DNA of 64,000 nucleotides from Bolinopsis microptera (Eukaryota > Ctenophora > Tentaculata > Lobata > Bolinopsidae): contig NC_087075.1 of NCBI RefSeq assembly GCF_026151205.1, forward strand, positions 10,028,303-10,092,302, written 5' to 3'. The notes beneath the pieces were generated by a model that saw only the letters and a program-made list of their open reading frames with translations, did no database searches and was not told the origin of the DNA. Positions within the stretch are counted from its first letter, which is position 1. Each line of letters opens with the position of its first letter. Of the stretch, positions 1-11,284 are shown piece after piece. The translations under genes were made by a program, and so were the position numbers.

Positions 1-133
1 CGCTAAAAATAGTTGAATACATTATAAAATGAAATTATTAACTGTGCATTAGGTCCTGAGCCAAAATATTAAACTTTTAAAAATTATTATCAACGTAAAT
101 GAAATATCACGGCTTACAACGTTTCGTCTTTTA

Positions 134-2362
134 TTATTGTTCAATTATCTTGCAAACGTCATGACGCTGTTTTAGTTTATTTAATAGTTCATCGGTATAT
201 TCACAAAATTTTGGTTTATAATTGTAAAGGATCACTGTTGAGTACACTCTGGCTCTGGATATTCCAAGGTAAAGATTTTGAATATGGAAACTGCCTGCTG
301 CCTTCTTATCACTGTTAAAATATGAAATGTGTTTGTAAATATAGATAACAGCAGCCCACTCTGCTGACATACAGTTCACAAATAAGCGCACCGTTATCTT
401 GTCCTCTGTAGTGTTCCATCTCTCTAATACATTGTCAACAACACTTTGTTTATGTTTGAAATCATCTGCATTGACTGCATCGACAAGTACTGCAATATCC
501 TTGTTTTTAAGACAACTGTCAGATCCTCTTAGTTTCTCTAGCTCCCTAATCAGAATATCTCTCCACGTAGTAGTTTCTTCATCTCTTATTACATAAAAGA
601 CAGCTTTAGAACCACGAAGAAAATGTCCACTCCCTTGTGGAAGTTTAACTAGCCCGATTCCAGTATAATGAATTTTCTCGTAGTACTCTATAACTATTGA
701 CAACACGGCAGATATTTCGTATGTGTTTCTAAGATTGACTATCAAATCTTTTGTTTTCAAGAAAAAACTTTTGAATTCCTCAAGAATACTCTTAACCGAA
801 TTAAATTCATTCTGGCTACCGAAGACATGTACTATACAAATCGTCATGTCACATTGCATTTCATCACAAAATATCCATATTCTAGTGTTGTTGTTATCAC
901 TATTTCTCATAACAGGAAGTAGTCCCTGAGATATGAAATGTACATCAGCATAGCGCCTGTGGCAATGTTGTAGAAGGAGTTGGTAGTCATCTACATAAAC
1001 GTAATCAAAGCTCGTTATACAGCTGTGAAAACCTCTAGCTGAACCACGTGATATGTACAGTAATACAATTTTACTGGTGACATCAGACAGGTGTTGTGAC
1101 GAAGAACTACGCGCTTTCTCCGAACACTCACAATCTTCACATGGAAACGTGACATTGTAATGAATCCTCTGACACGTAATGTCATGTCTGATATTGTTGA
1201 GTAAATCCAGGTGACGTTGTAGTGCTGGATTGTAACCATTATATCCACCTAATATTAAAAGTATCCTAGATTCTGGTGGTGTAGTGAGAGCAAGGTGGAT
1301 TATCTTACCCAGCATCACAACAGTCTTGCCTGATCCTGCTGGGCTCTCCACCCAGAGGAATCTCTCGTTACTATTAAATATATCTAACTGATCTTGTGTG
1401 AGACAGTTGATATTCAGATAATCTTTAAAGACATCTGGTGCTTCTTTCATTTCAGGATTTTCTGGATACTTCTTACTCTTTTGTTCCCCCTTTTTCTTTG
1501 AAGCACTGTTCCTTGCCTTATCGACTGATTCTCGTGTAACTAGTGCTCGTCTCAGTTTCTCATCAATATCTTTAATACATTCCGGCAGGCTACAATCACT
1601 TAATCTCCATGTATTCTCCTGGTTGATACACCACAACCCTAGAAGACTGCAACATAGTTTGTCTCTCCCAGTGTTCACATCAGTCATAGAAATGGGGCGA
1701 GATGAGAATGTTTCACAGCATTCCACAATCGTAACCAAGTTTTCTAGATCCTCAGCGAACAGTATTGTTCCATCTTTAAGATCACGCTCGTCTACCTCTT
1801 TTATCGAGATATTTGGGAATGCTGTGAATTCGTATATCATCACTAACGGGTCGATGGACTGGATTAAATCTTTCATCCGTTTCCTTTGTTTCTGTGCACT
1901 TTCACAACAACCTTTAAACTTAATACAGTCTTGTTCATTACCTTGGAACGATAATCCTTTGACCTCAAATACTGCTACAAAATTATCTCCTATGACGACA
2001 AAGTCACATTCTCCTTCAAGTTCCCTTGTTTGTTTCTTTGTCCTCTTGCACTGGTGATTTGGCAGAAAAGCAGAATATTGTCCGCAAGTGTACTCAATCT
2101 GATGAATGACAACACAATTTATCTTCGCCTCCTCAAAAGATCGATACAGTCTAACTTCAGCTTCATATCCAAGTTGATGTTTCTTTTCAGTTAGATTCGC
2201 CCCCTTTAACACGACATTTTCAGGGAGCCTATCTATAAACTTCGAATTTGGTATTGGTGGTATCATGATTGGTCCCGAAGTGTCATCTTTGATCACACAA
2301 TACTTTTCTAAAATGTTTCTACCAATCTTGTTCTCAATTGTTGTACGAAGTTTAGAAGTCAT
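134..2362 (-). CDS. NERD-like nuclease + superfamily-1 helicase protein
   Basis: Uninterrupted 742-aa reading frame. Residues about 60-180 look like a NERD/PD-(D/E)XK nuclease fold: GECDFVV (D120) followed by FEVKG (E133, K135) gives the D-ExK signature. Residues 321-742 look like a superfamily-1 (UvrD/DUF2075-like) helicase. They show a Q-motif-like LTQDQ, Walker A ESPAGSGKT (339-347), a DEAQ-box variant VDDYQ (457-461), FCDEMQ (498-503, motif III-like) and a terminal LGISRARV resembling motif VI. A basic linker lies at 283-300. NERD-helicase fusions are familiar in bacteria, and Schlafen-type SF1 helicases occur in animals, so a nucleic-acid-processing or defence role is possible but inferred. 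The start at 2362 is the first Met. The gene has no introns, unlike most neighbours, which fits retroposition or acquisition. The Walker B residues (DD instead of DE) are a variant, so ATPase activity is not certain. Confidence 0.75.
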   Translation of the reverse strand: MTSKLRTTIENKIGRNILEKYCVIKDDTSGPIMIPPIPNSKFIDRLPENVVLKGANLTEKKHQLGYEAEVRLYRSFEEAKINCVVIHQIEYTCGQYSAFLPNHQCKRTKKQTRELEGECDFVVIGDNFVAVFEVKGLSFQGNEQDCIKFKGCCESAQKQRKRMKDLIQSIDPLVMIYEFTAFPNISIKEVDERDLKDGTILFAEDLENLVTIVECCETFSSRPISMTDVNTGRDKLCCSLLGLWCINQENTWRLSDCSLPECIKDIDEKLRRALVTRESVDKARNSASKKKGEQKSKKYPENPEMKEAPDVFKDYLNINCLTQDQLDIFNSNERFLWVESPAGSGKTVVMLGKIIHLALTTPPESRILLILGGYNGYNPALQRHLDLLNNIRHDITCQRIHYNVTFPCEDCECSEKARSSSSQHLSDVTSKIVLLYISRGSARGFHSCITSFDYVYVDDYQLLLQHCHRRYADVHFISQGLLPVMRNSDNNNTRIWIFCDEMQCDMTICIVHVFGSQNEFNSVKSILEEFKSFFLKTKDLIVNLRNTYEISAVLSIVIEYYEKIHYTGIGLVKLPQGSGHFLRGSKAVFYVIRDEETTTWRDILIRELEKLRGSDSCLKNKDIAVLVDAVNADDFKHKQSVVDNVLERWNTTEDKITVRLFVNCMSAEWAAVIYIYKHISYFNSDKKAAGSFHIQNLYLGISRARVYSTVILYNYKPKFCEYTDELLNKLKQRHDVCKIIEQ

Positions 2363-2435
2363 TAATCTGATGAAAGGTGGAAATTAGATAAAACTGAATT
2401 ACTTTAAGAAAGTACAGTTCCAGACAAAAAACACC

Positions 2436-2731
2436 GTACAGTAGCACGGGTGCTAAAAGTAGCACCGAACAGTAGCACGGGTGCTAAAAGTAGCACCGAA
2501 CAGTAGCACGGGTGCTAAAAGTAGCACCGTACAGTAGCACGGGTGATAAAAGTAGCACCGTACAGTAGCACGGGTGCTAAAAGTAGCACCGTACAGTAGC
2601 ACGGGTGCTAAAAGTAGTACCGTACAGTAGCACGGGTGCTAAAAGTAGCACTGCACAGTAGCACGTAAGCACGGGTGCTAAAAGTAGCACCGTACATTAG
2701 CACGGGTGCTGAAACAGTAGCAAGGGTGCTA
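2436..2731. repeat. 31-bp minisatellite upstream of the helicase gene
   Basis: About nine tandem copies of a 31-bp unit, most differing by 0-2 bases, with some truncated units near the right end. Each unit carries the near-palindrome AGCACGGGTGCT and a second pair, GTAGCACC / GGTGCTA. The array begins about 75 bp upstream of the start codon of the minus-strand helicase gene, so it occupies the promoter or 5'-UTR position. Confidence 0.9.
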
Positions 2732-3616
2732 AAATCTGGCCGCCGACAGCTCCAAATTGCGAATGTAATAACAGTAAAGCACAGCTCTCATATCAATCCG
2801 AATAACGTAATGAATAGAACTGGGTGAAGTATAAATAAATAAACAAAATGCACAATTCACCGGAGTGTCACGTGGCATGTGACTAGAAACAAGTAAGTAA
2901 GGGAACAAGTAAGTAGTGAGGCACTATATAATGGATTCTATATAATATGGATTCAGAAAGATAAGATGTGACGTAAGCTCAGAAATGGGTACAACACTTC
3001 AATAGCCTGCAGTTGATAAAGCAGTTACTTGCTCATGACTCGGATTTACGTAGAAACCGTGAGTCCTGTATCATGTTATCGAATCAAGAGATAATGCCGA
3101 GTTTCTGAATATACTGGATATGTAACATTGCTGTGAGACAAAATACGGGTTGTGTTACCAAGTTTGGGCCTTATCAGAGATTGCTGTGATTAAAAACTAA
3201 GGTCACATGATGAGAACAGTGGTCACGAGATCTCAGTTATAGTAAATCATAGTTCTTTATAAGTTATATGGCGTAATCGGGATACAAATATACTCTTAAA
3301 GGTGATTAGAGAGACTGTCTTGAAGATTCATAAATAAAATGTTTGACCAATTCTGACACGAATTTCGTGAGTTATTAAAGGGTTGCGTGTGGGTAGTTAC
3401 TTCTGGGCCACCCTATATAATACCGTCATTCCCTCAATATAAAAATATCACGGCCCACAAATTTCTATATTTCTAGTTTTGTATCCTCTAGCCCGTGGGT
3501 ACAGGCTGATTCTGATTGGCCTATAATGAGGGATTTTACCAACAATATGGCTGGAATATTATTTCAGCGGCGCGCCAGTATTTTGTAATTATTAGCATCT
3601 AGCAAACACTTGAAAC
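2732..3616. other. Intergenic region with one mariner-like end relic
   Basis: No coding region is seen. At 3372-3414 there is a stretch (GTGTGGGTAGTTACTTCTG then GGCCACCCTATA) that resembles the terminal repeat of the mariner-like elements at 13.4-14.1 kb and 15.5-15.7 kb. No partner end is visible, so it is at best a relic. Confidence 0.4.
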
Positions 3617-3859
3617 GTAGTGATAAAGTGATGAAACTAGTGATAAAGTGATAAAGTGATAAAGTGGTGATAAAATGATGAAACTAGTGATAAAGTGATG
3701 AAACTAGTGATAAAGTGATGAAACTAGTGATAAAGTGATAAAGTGGTGATAAAGTGATGAAACTAGTGATGAAACTAGTGATAAAGTGATGAAACTAGTG
3801 ATAAAGTGATGAAACTAGTGATAAAGTGATGAAACTAGTGATAAAGTGATGAAACTAAC
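3617..3859. repeat. 20-bp minisatellite (GTGATAAAGTGATGAAACTA)
   Basis: Tandem copies of the 20-bp unit GTGATAAAGTGATGAAACTA, interspersed with shorter GTGATAAA and GTGATGAAACTA variants, running without a break for about 240 bp. Intergenic. Confidence 0.92.
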
Positions 3860-4553
3860 TTTAATTTTGGCGGTAGTTCCCTCGTGATGGTGAATCTCGG
3901 AGCAGTCCCTTACTTTTGAGAAAGCTTGCAGATACCTGGGGGAAAGAAGTCATTGAAAGGGGCATCCCAGTACTCTATTTAAATTATTATGCACGTGAAA
4001 ATAAAATAACTGCTAGATCGATATAGTTTAGTGTGTAATCATATCTGTTAGCATTGATCGTCAACACACAACACCTGTTAGTCGTACTTATTATTATTAT
4101 AAAACAGCGGCATACACACAAGTTATTAACGTCCTTACACTTGTTGCACTTTGCTATAACTCGTTCAGCTCACAAAACGTTTTTATTCTTAAAACTGGAA
4201 ATAGTTGTACAGTGAAACAATATCGTGCTCCTTCATAAAACATATCACTCACGAGGGAGGGTATTTCTCTCCGTAAGCCGAGTGGAAGGAGTGGCAGTTT
4301 CTACACAAGGCTCGGGCTTTGTAAGTGAAATAGTCCCCAATTGGGGGTCTCTTGCAAGAATCACACTGAAATTATAGAGTTGTTAATTAAGTAACCAATG
4401 AATATTCAATATCTGAATATTTCCCTGGTATGTTGAACATTGTGAACAATAGGAACAAGATTAAGTTGGCCTCTGGGAATGGCTCTTAAATAAGCAGAGA
4501 TCATCTAATTATATTCTAAGATATTAATTTATCATATATCTATTTTTTATTAA
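3860..4553. other. Intergenic, downstream of PIFO
   Basis: No coding potential or repeat is recognised. It contains the 3' flank of the minus-strand PIFO gene; an AATAAA-type signal on the minus strand lies directly after the PIFO stop codon (about 4543-4550). Confidence 0.5.
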
Positions 4554-5899
4554 CTAGTTTAACAAACTCACAATATCCTCGTTGTTTTGAACACATTTTA
4601 TAGAGATCGTCTCCTTCAACTGCTGCTTTCCTCCGAATGATCCTGCAAACTCCACTCTTCTGAACCTTTTTACATCGTGCTCGTAAGTTCCGGGACTGAA
4701 AGTTGAGATATTGTTCAGTTTATAATAATATTAATTGTTCATAATTACAGTATAATAGTTTTAAAAAGATTACAAATTTGTTAAGTACTTCTATTTCCAA
4801 CAAAACATGTACCTAATTAAACGCGCGGCGCAAAGTTGTAGGGAAATTGCCATGGAAACTGCGCCACGTTTCTGAGATATGATCTTCGCGCCTTACACAA
4901 ACCAAATATTATTTTGAGACCAATGAGCCAAACTTTGATCACATGAGCTCGGATAACGATTACTCCGGAGCGATACAGCCGATGATCGATATACGATAAC
5001 ATTTCAAGTTTGTGTAATATTATGTGACATCATAATGTAAAGATGTAATATAACACTGAAACATACGCAGGCTGGTAGACAGTAGATTTGCCCTCTGGTT
5101 GAAATCTAAGAGAAGAGTTGTTGAAGGCTTCCTTGTTTTTCTTGACCGATTTCTTCTCCTCATTTTGGTAAGAAGTTGGGCCGGGAAACGTTAACTCTAT
5201 TCCTCTGCTCAGATCATGGGCAAAATATCCATTTCTCTGGGAGTAAGAACTAAGTTATTTATGTATTTCTGATAATTATTTGTAATAGTTATAACCCAAT
5301 TAATATCTTATGATAGTAAAAACTAAGAACAACATTGGAAAATTGCAATTATATAACAAACTATAAAGAGTTCACTCACACATTTCAAGTTTGGAATCCT
5401 GCTAGCAGTTCTGGCCCCTAGAGAATATCCCAGATTGTTTGTAGGTTTTGTCTTGATGTTGTAATCTATACTGTTGAACTGCAAAAGTAGAAAAACGTGA
5501 CGACTTTTATTGTAATTTAATATTTATGTAATATTATGGTAACTTTAAACTTTTTTTATCTTATCAGCAAATTTGTGCGGTAATAACGTCACCACGGAAG
5601 TAATCCAATAAAGAAATAACAAACACGACTTAGTAGGGTAGATCGGGGTACACGTTCAATCGGGATTATACTAGAAGTGTACACCTATTAAGACGTGCAC
5701 TTTACACACATACATTGTCTACAATACAACATACCTTGTCTACATTGTACTTGTCAGGTCCCAGATGGGTTTCACCTCTTATACCATCTAGATTGCCCAG
5801 TCTGTTGAAGGCACAATGATGGGGAAACAATTTCCGGTCTTGTGTAGTCCCAAAACTTATTGGTACTCCCTTGTCCTTGTTATCCTCTTCCATTAACAT
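4554..5899 (-). CDS. PIFO: Protein pitchfork (ciliary microtubule-associated protein 3)
   Basis: Four exons: 5735-5899, 5380-5478, 5067-5236 and 4554-4695, all with GT-AG borders and matching phases, giving about 191 aa, the same as the human protein. The conserved N-terminal block reads FGTTQDRKLFPH...GETHLGPDKYN. It is followed by the SLGART block in exon 2 and the PGTYEHDVKRF repeat in exon 4, which matches the SPGAYNPE motif of pitchfork. Family knowledge: pitchfork (CIMAP3) localises to basal bodies and cilia, is linked to cilium disassembly, and carries STPGR-like motifs typical of microtubule inner or surface proteins. Two adjacent ATGs (5899 and two codons in) could start translation; the stop is TAG at 4554. 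It lies on the same strand as the neighbouring ciliary gene CYB5D1, about 0.5 kb from its end. Identification rests on motif recognition, not a search. Confidence 0.85.
4846..4859. promoter_or_regulatory. X-box-like palindrome (RFX site candidate) in PIFO intron 3
   Basis: ATTGCCATGGAAAC differs by one base from the RFX consensus GTTGCCATGGAAAC, which controls many ciliary genes. It lies in the third intron, about 1 kb inside the gene, next to a GCGCGGCGC patch. Position and repeat context make function uncertain. Confidence 0.35.
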
Positions 5900-6364
5900 G
5901 GCTACTAACTGCGTTTATTTTATTAGAGGGGCTCGTAATTTTAAAGTTTTTGAGTCCTTGGTTATTGTTTGTACTGTCTGAGATTATCTTGTAATGAAAA
6001 AGGGAGTAAGAGAGGTGCGGAGTGGATTGAAAGAATTGTTTTTGAGAATTCATATTAAATATTGTTATTTACAAGTTTACAGAAATTTACAACCTGAAAG
6101 AATCTGAAGTTACTAGTTGTTAATGACAGGTTTAGTTCATTTATCCATCAAAATGATCTTTGTGGAATGTGGATTTAATAAAATTCTCAAAAGGAGCAAA
6201 AACCTCACATGTTTTTGTTAGATGCCCGCACACAAATATTCCCAATTTATAGTTTATATCTGAACAAACAGAGTAGTGACTTAAGTTAAAATCTGAATGC
6301 ATGGGTGAAATCTGAAAAACCACATCGGATATCTCCAATCTCCTTAGTGCTTCCTCAAAACCTT

Positions 6365-6450
6365 GCTCAAGTCTCAAGCAAGTCTATTTCAAGCCTCGAG
6401 CTAGTCTATTTTAGGCCTTGAACAAGTCCTGTTCAAGCCTCGGTCAAGTC
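6365..6450. repeat. Degenerate ~30-bp repeat overlapping the CYB5D1 stop codon
   Basis: Three to four imperfect copies of a unit built from CAAGTC..TTCAAGCCTCG. The last codons and stop of CYB5D1 (minus strand, TGA at 6433-6435) lie inside the array. Confidence 0.55.
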
Positions 6451-8610
6451 GTCGTTGAAATAGATATGGATAGCGGGTAACCAGTCCTCCTCGTTAAAGT
6501 TAAGCTCGTAGAACTCCTCATCCTCATCTTTAACACCGTTCTGTTCAAGTGTCTTCGTCATCGTTAGGTTCGTCCCTGAATAGCACAGATTTTTAATTAT
6601 ATTTGGTCCGATATTTTATGAGAATGTCATCGAAAATTTTAATTACAAATTTATTCTCATTTCTTTTAACTCTTTTTCGTTTAGGTTCTTTCATCCATTC
6701 GCAAATAAATTAATAGCTTTATAAGTTTGTACATATATATATTTGTTTAACCTATTTAGGGTATAATAATAATAAAGTGACTTTATTTACCGTTATATTT
6801 CCAGGTATAGCTGGCAGCATGTTTATTGTACTTGTAAAACCTGATTAGGAGATTAATAATTATTCATTGATTATGGAGGGTCTTATATTAATGAAATTGT
6901 TGGTTTGTCAATAATAGTTAATGCTTTAATAAATGACAATGTATGTGTGAATAACGTTCATAATTATAAACGATGATAAAAATGACAAATAATAAAATAA
7001 AGCTAAATCTTAATGTTTACAGCCTTTCAATACATAAGATATTTTTTTAAATGTATATTTTGTTCCTCCAGTTTTTCCTCATTGTATTTCCCCAGAGAGT
7101 GTTCTTACCTGTTGAGTATTTCCTCCAGAGTTTCCTCACTGCAAACCTCCAGAGTGTGTTCTTGTGAAGTCAGTGTGTTGATTATCCTTATCTTCCTAGT
7201 CTTTGTCGACAGGTGTCCAATACAGTAGCTCTCATCTAGGGGAACGAATTTAGTTGTGAGTTTAAATTGTAAAATATAATGTGATAAGAAATATTTACCA
7301 TTGATCCATAATTTTCTCTTTTGCTAACAAATCGCATGTCCTGGCCCAAAAATATCATGATATCACGAGAATGGTAAAAATCTCAAGTAAATTTGTGGCA
7401 GCGAAAAAACCTCCATTTCTGGGGGAAGTTAGGAATTTAGAGAAAATACCTTTCCACCAAGGAGTACCGAAGTCATTGGCCCAAGAAGCACTAGGATAGG
7501 GTGGAGGAATGTGAATAAAGCGACCTTGTGGTGTATACGGCACTTCACAGCCCGTCTTTCCGTCTATGTGAGTCCGGATTTGGGGGTCAAAATCTGACTT
7601 CTGAGGGAGAGAAAGTAGGATCAGTTAGAATAAAGGAAATAATAAAATAATTAAAATTTATCCAATGATAACATATTTACTCGAAAAAATTCTTGATATA
7701 CAACGAAACGAAATAGAACATAAGATGTTACTTTGTCGATTTCAGCGAAACACTCTAGAGACTCTGCGTTATTAATTTGATGCAGTTTTGTCATTTCAGT
7801 TTTGTCATTATCATTAGTTGGTGATGAGTGTTGAGAACTTGGTGATGTTGATATTTCAACAGTTGAATTACTGTGTCCATTTTTCTCGAATGGTGGAGGT
7901 GGTAGTGGCTCGCACTGTGAAATGTGAATGAGTGTGATATATAAATGAAAATGTGATTTTTATGTTAGGAGGACAAAATGAGCGTCTCCACTCAGTTTAA
8001 ACAAAATACATCTGAAGGTATTGTTAAAGTTTTTCCTACATACATTTTTAATTTCGTTCTAGAAGTATATAAACCATGTGAAACCAACGAAGTGGCGTAG
8101 GATTAGTAAAAAGGAGATAAGCAGGTCATCCCAACACCGGGAATTAACTGTCCGTGTATCTTATTGCGTGCAACAAGTGTTATGATTTTAGGTTGTATAA
8201 AGAGTAGTTCAGGGTCAGCTTCAGGTCGCATGATTCATTAAAATGAAATATTTGATCACTTACATTAGTTCCATTGGTGTTGAACCAGTGTGAAATATCT
8301 TTTCCACCAGCGTTTAGTATGGGTTTCAATAGAATGTTACCTGAAAAAGTAGATATCAATGAATATGAGAATCTTGATAAAACGGTCAAGCAGTTTAGAA
8401 GAATAAACAACAAATTATTCCAAGAAGCCAGATTCCCTGTACTCTTAAAATTACAAAGTCACAGTGTCTAAATAATTTACCACCGTTCTTCTCCACAAGC
8501 GGGGTCAAATTGTAAACTTTTCCCAAGAAGCTGACCCAGAGATCCTTGCTGGAAGAATGTTGTTCAACTTCCAGTGGAGTGTAGTAACGCTGCTTGTAAG
8601 TCGGCGCCAT
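6433..8610 (-). CDS. CYB5D1: Cytochrome b5 domain-containing protein 1
   Basis: Seven exons on the minus strand: 8610 to about 8481, 8264-8340, 7732-7914, 7450-7600, 7109-7235, 6791-6840 and 6433-6575. Together they encode about 286 aa. Diagnostic blocks: [10 protein letters not shown]...[16 protein letters not shown] (exon 1), [15 protein letters not shown] with a candidate haem His (exon 2), [13 protein letters not shown] and [11 protein letters not shown] (exon 4), [18 protein letters not shown] (exon 5), [11 protein letters not shown] (exon 6) and [13 protein letters not shown] at the C-terminus (exon 7). This collinear set matches vertebrate CYB5D1 (about 228 aa). CYB5D1 has been linked to axonemal function and ciliary beating. 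Oddity: exon 3 inserts 61 residues rich in Ser, Pro, Thr and Asn between HWF and the conserved DPQIRTHID block, which are contiguous in vertebrates. Confidence 0.9.
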
Positions 8611-9301
8611 CTTAAAGTAGGTTATAAGTAATTGTAAGATAATTAATAATTAATAGGAATGCGAAACTGATGTTAACTTATAAGGCGAAATCATAACAAA
8701 TAGTGATTAGTGATGTATACATATACAATTAATTAGCATGTAAACAATGCCTTATTTCCAACGAACGCCTAACGCAAAATATCACGTATATTAAAAGAGT
8801 CCGATTCAATTTTATAAAATGATCATATTCATTTATACATACATATTTTTGGAGGCAAAATAAGCAAATTGATTATTTACTATCACATTTCAGAAAAATG
8901 TTGATTCACCTTCCCTTCAGTATTAAATCATTGCTTAAGATAATAATTAAAATATCGCAATTGCACAATATTTGCAATAGTCTTCAAAAAATAGCAAAAA
9001 TATATCATATTATACATAAATTATGTACATTATGGAATCGCATTTTTGATAAATAAAATTCTCACGTCATACTGTAAAGCTATTAAAATTCTTCGGTCAG
9101 CAAAAACTTTGTAAACGAAGTAGTAATCAAGTCAAATATTTCCAAAATCCAAATTCAATTATGACTATGTAATACTTTTCTAGAAAAAAACCTACTTTTA
9201 AATTATTTATTCAGATAATATGAGAACAGTGTAGCTTTTATAGCGTGTAACGGATCTAATTTAAAACAGCCCACAAATAATATGATATAAAAACCATGTT
9301 A
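8611..9301. other. AT-rich intergenic region
   Basis: Lies between the start of CYB5D1 and the end of the DUF4614-like gene, so it should hold the CYB5D1 promoter. I see no clear TATA box, X-box or repeat. Confidence 0.4.
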
Positions 9302-10614
9302 TCAACCTCTTGATTTTGATTTTTTTGGTTTGTTTCTTTTCGGTACTGTAGTACTTCCAGAAGACTTCCCTGATATAACATTGTCTTTAGATTTCTTATC
9401 AGACCTCTTTCTTTCTTTCCTTCCATAGGGCTGATGTTTTTTGATGTACTCCTTCGTTTCCTCATAGGTGGTATATCGGCTGGTCGGCTTGCAATTCTCA
9501 ATTTCAGAGTTCAGTATATTAGAGGTGATGTCAATTAAACCTCTAGTGAGGTTATACTGTGCCTTCATCATGTTCAGAAGGGCTATCTTATCAGGGTTCA
9601 TAGCAGACAGTTCTTCAAGAGTTTTGGAGTCCAGAGTCATACCACTGAAGAGTGGTATGGGTCTCATGTTCATGTCTGCTCTCTGATTTTTACATTTACA
9701 CCCACAGCAGGGAGGTTCGAATCTGATTTCTGTTAGTGAAGTCCGAGATTTTGTGACTGTTTCTAGTTCTGAAGAATCAGATATGGTTGTGACGTCCTCG
9801 GTGAAGCTTGAGTAGTTATATGTTTTAGTTGGAGATTTCTCGCTTACATCAGATGATTTCCGGGTATTAACCTCACTTATAATTGAGGTTTTCGAGGTTT
9901 TCCCGGACATAATCTGAGAAAGCTCAGTTTTATCCATTGATCTGGAGAAGGAAAGGTCCCTATGCAGCTTTTCTTTTTTGGACCCACCATAAATACAGGG
10001 ATTTTATTGCCTTTGTTCAGCATCCTTTCCTTAACGCTTTTCCAGCCATCGCTTTTAGTTTTTATCTCTTCAGAGATGTCATCATCCTCCGAATATGCCT
10101 CCGTCTCCTGTTCTTCCTCTATAACAGAAGGAGCAGCATCACCCTCATCTGACTCACTGTATGCTTCAGTAAACTTATCTGAACTGTAATATTTACTCTC
10201 ATTGAACGTCTCCTCTCCCTCCAACTGCTCCTCGGGTAACAAGTCCCCAATGGACAGCAAATTAATCTCCTCAGCAACGTTAAAAACCTCCGGCTCATAC
10301 TCGGAGAAAGTAACGTTACTCTTGATGCTGGAGGCTGATTTAGTGGCATGTAGCTCGGGGGAAGGTGACAGGACAGGACCCAGGAGATCGTTAACAGATT
10401 GCAGATTCATGAAGGAGTAAGAGTGACGCTCGCTTATACTATGAGATCTGTCCCGGGTGTCAGTGGGGGTTGGGGTTCTGGTTTGGGCAGTGGCTGTGGA
10501 GCCGCTTATTGAAATGTCTGAGTCTAGGGAGATTAGCCCGGATATGTCGTAAGGGTCATCTGGTGTTGGATCTTGTCCTTCAAGGAGAGCTGCCCAGTCG
10601 ATTTCTCCAGGCAT
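9302..10614 (-). CDS. DUF4614 / C19orf44-like protein
   Basis: Two overlapping frames are best joined by a short intron. Exon 1 is 9988-10614 and ends at ATG|gtgggt. Exon 2 is about 9302-9913, after the acceptor ctttctcag. The phases agree and the product is about 412 aa; another acceptor 9 bases upstream would also fit. The N-terminal half is acidic and Ser/Thr-rich, with INLLSIGDLLPEE and AYSEDD motifs. The C-terminal half carries the family core SAMNPDKIALLNMMKAQYNL followed by TRGLID and then YTTYEETKEYIKKHQP. This resembles the C-terminal DUF4614 domain of human C19orf44 (ALHDVLKQQLSLTQ...YHTLEEAKEYI, recalled from memory). The tail is basic and Lys/Ser-rich. The family's function is unknown to me. 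It lies on the same strand as CYB5D1 and PIFO. Confidence 0.65.
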
Positions 10615-11284
10615 GATTCCTTTTCTGTGAAAGAAAAGAATTTGAATGGAAAGTTATTGCGATGAGTTGCAGATATTAGAAATTAAATGTTGAAATTGAT
10701 AGATGTGAATTGTAAATATCCCAGTAGTCGGATCAATAAAAAGCACAGTAATGAGAAAAACAAATTTTACAATCATAACACATTTATTTTTATAATAATT
10801 ACGTAATATTCAAATTAAAAAAACATAAAAATAATTAATTTTCAAATTAAAAAAACAGCGATTCTTTCAAAACATTCATAAGTAAAGAGTCGTTAAGTTC
10901 TTCAATATATTCATAAACAAAACCAAACAAAATATTTAAAAGAAATAATCATTTAAAAGTACTCAGGTCAAGTCACGCAGTAACAAACATAAAAAGAGTT
11001 TCCAGTCAGTTATCGAGAGTAACTAAAGAGGGTTAACCAAAAATTTACAGGGCCAGAAAATAAGAAAGTTTGTCAGAACTTTTTCGCACAACTTCATTTA
11101 ATTTATTTATCTATTTAGTTTTTATACATTACACACTTAACATATTCGATAAAAAATCATTTGTTTAACAGTTTGAAAGAAAAATTTCGAATAACAACAC
11201 AATTAAATTCTTGTCACTACAGACATCAAAACCAAATCCGGTATTTAAACTTAAAGCAAGTTTGTCAGTAAAAAAAAAGCATAA
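10615..11284. other. AT-rich intergenic region
   Basis: Between the start of the DUF4614-like gene and the stop of SLC19, both on the minus strand. It contains A/T homopolymers and near-repeats (aaattaaaaaaaca at 10813 and 10845) but no gene or element that I recognise. Confidence 0.4.

Noticed and set aside
2436-2731. CRISPR-like array
   Set aside because: Repeats are directly adjacent with no unique spacers, and the genome is eukaryotic.
4817-5002. 61-aa minus-strand ORF
   Set aside because: It lies inside PIFO intron 3 and has no resemblance to the gene or to known families.
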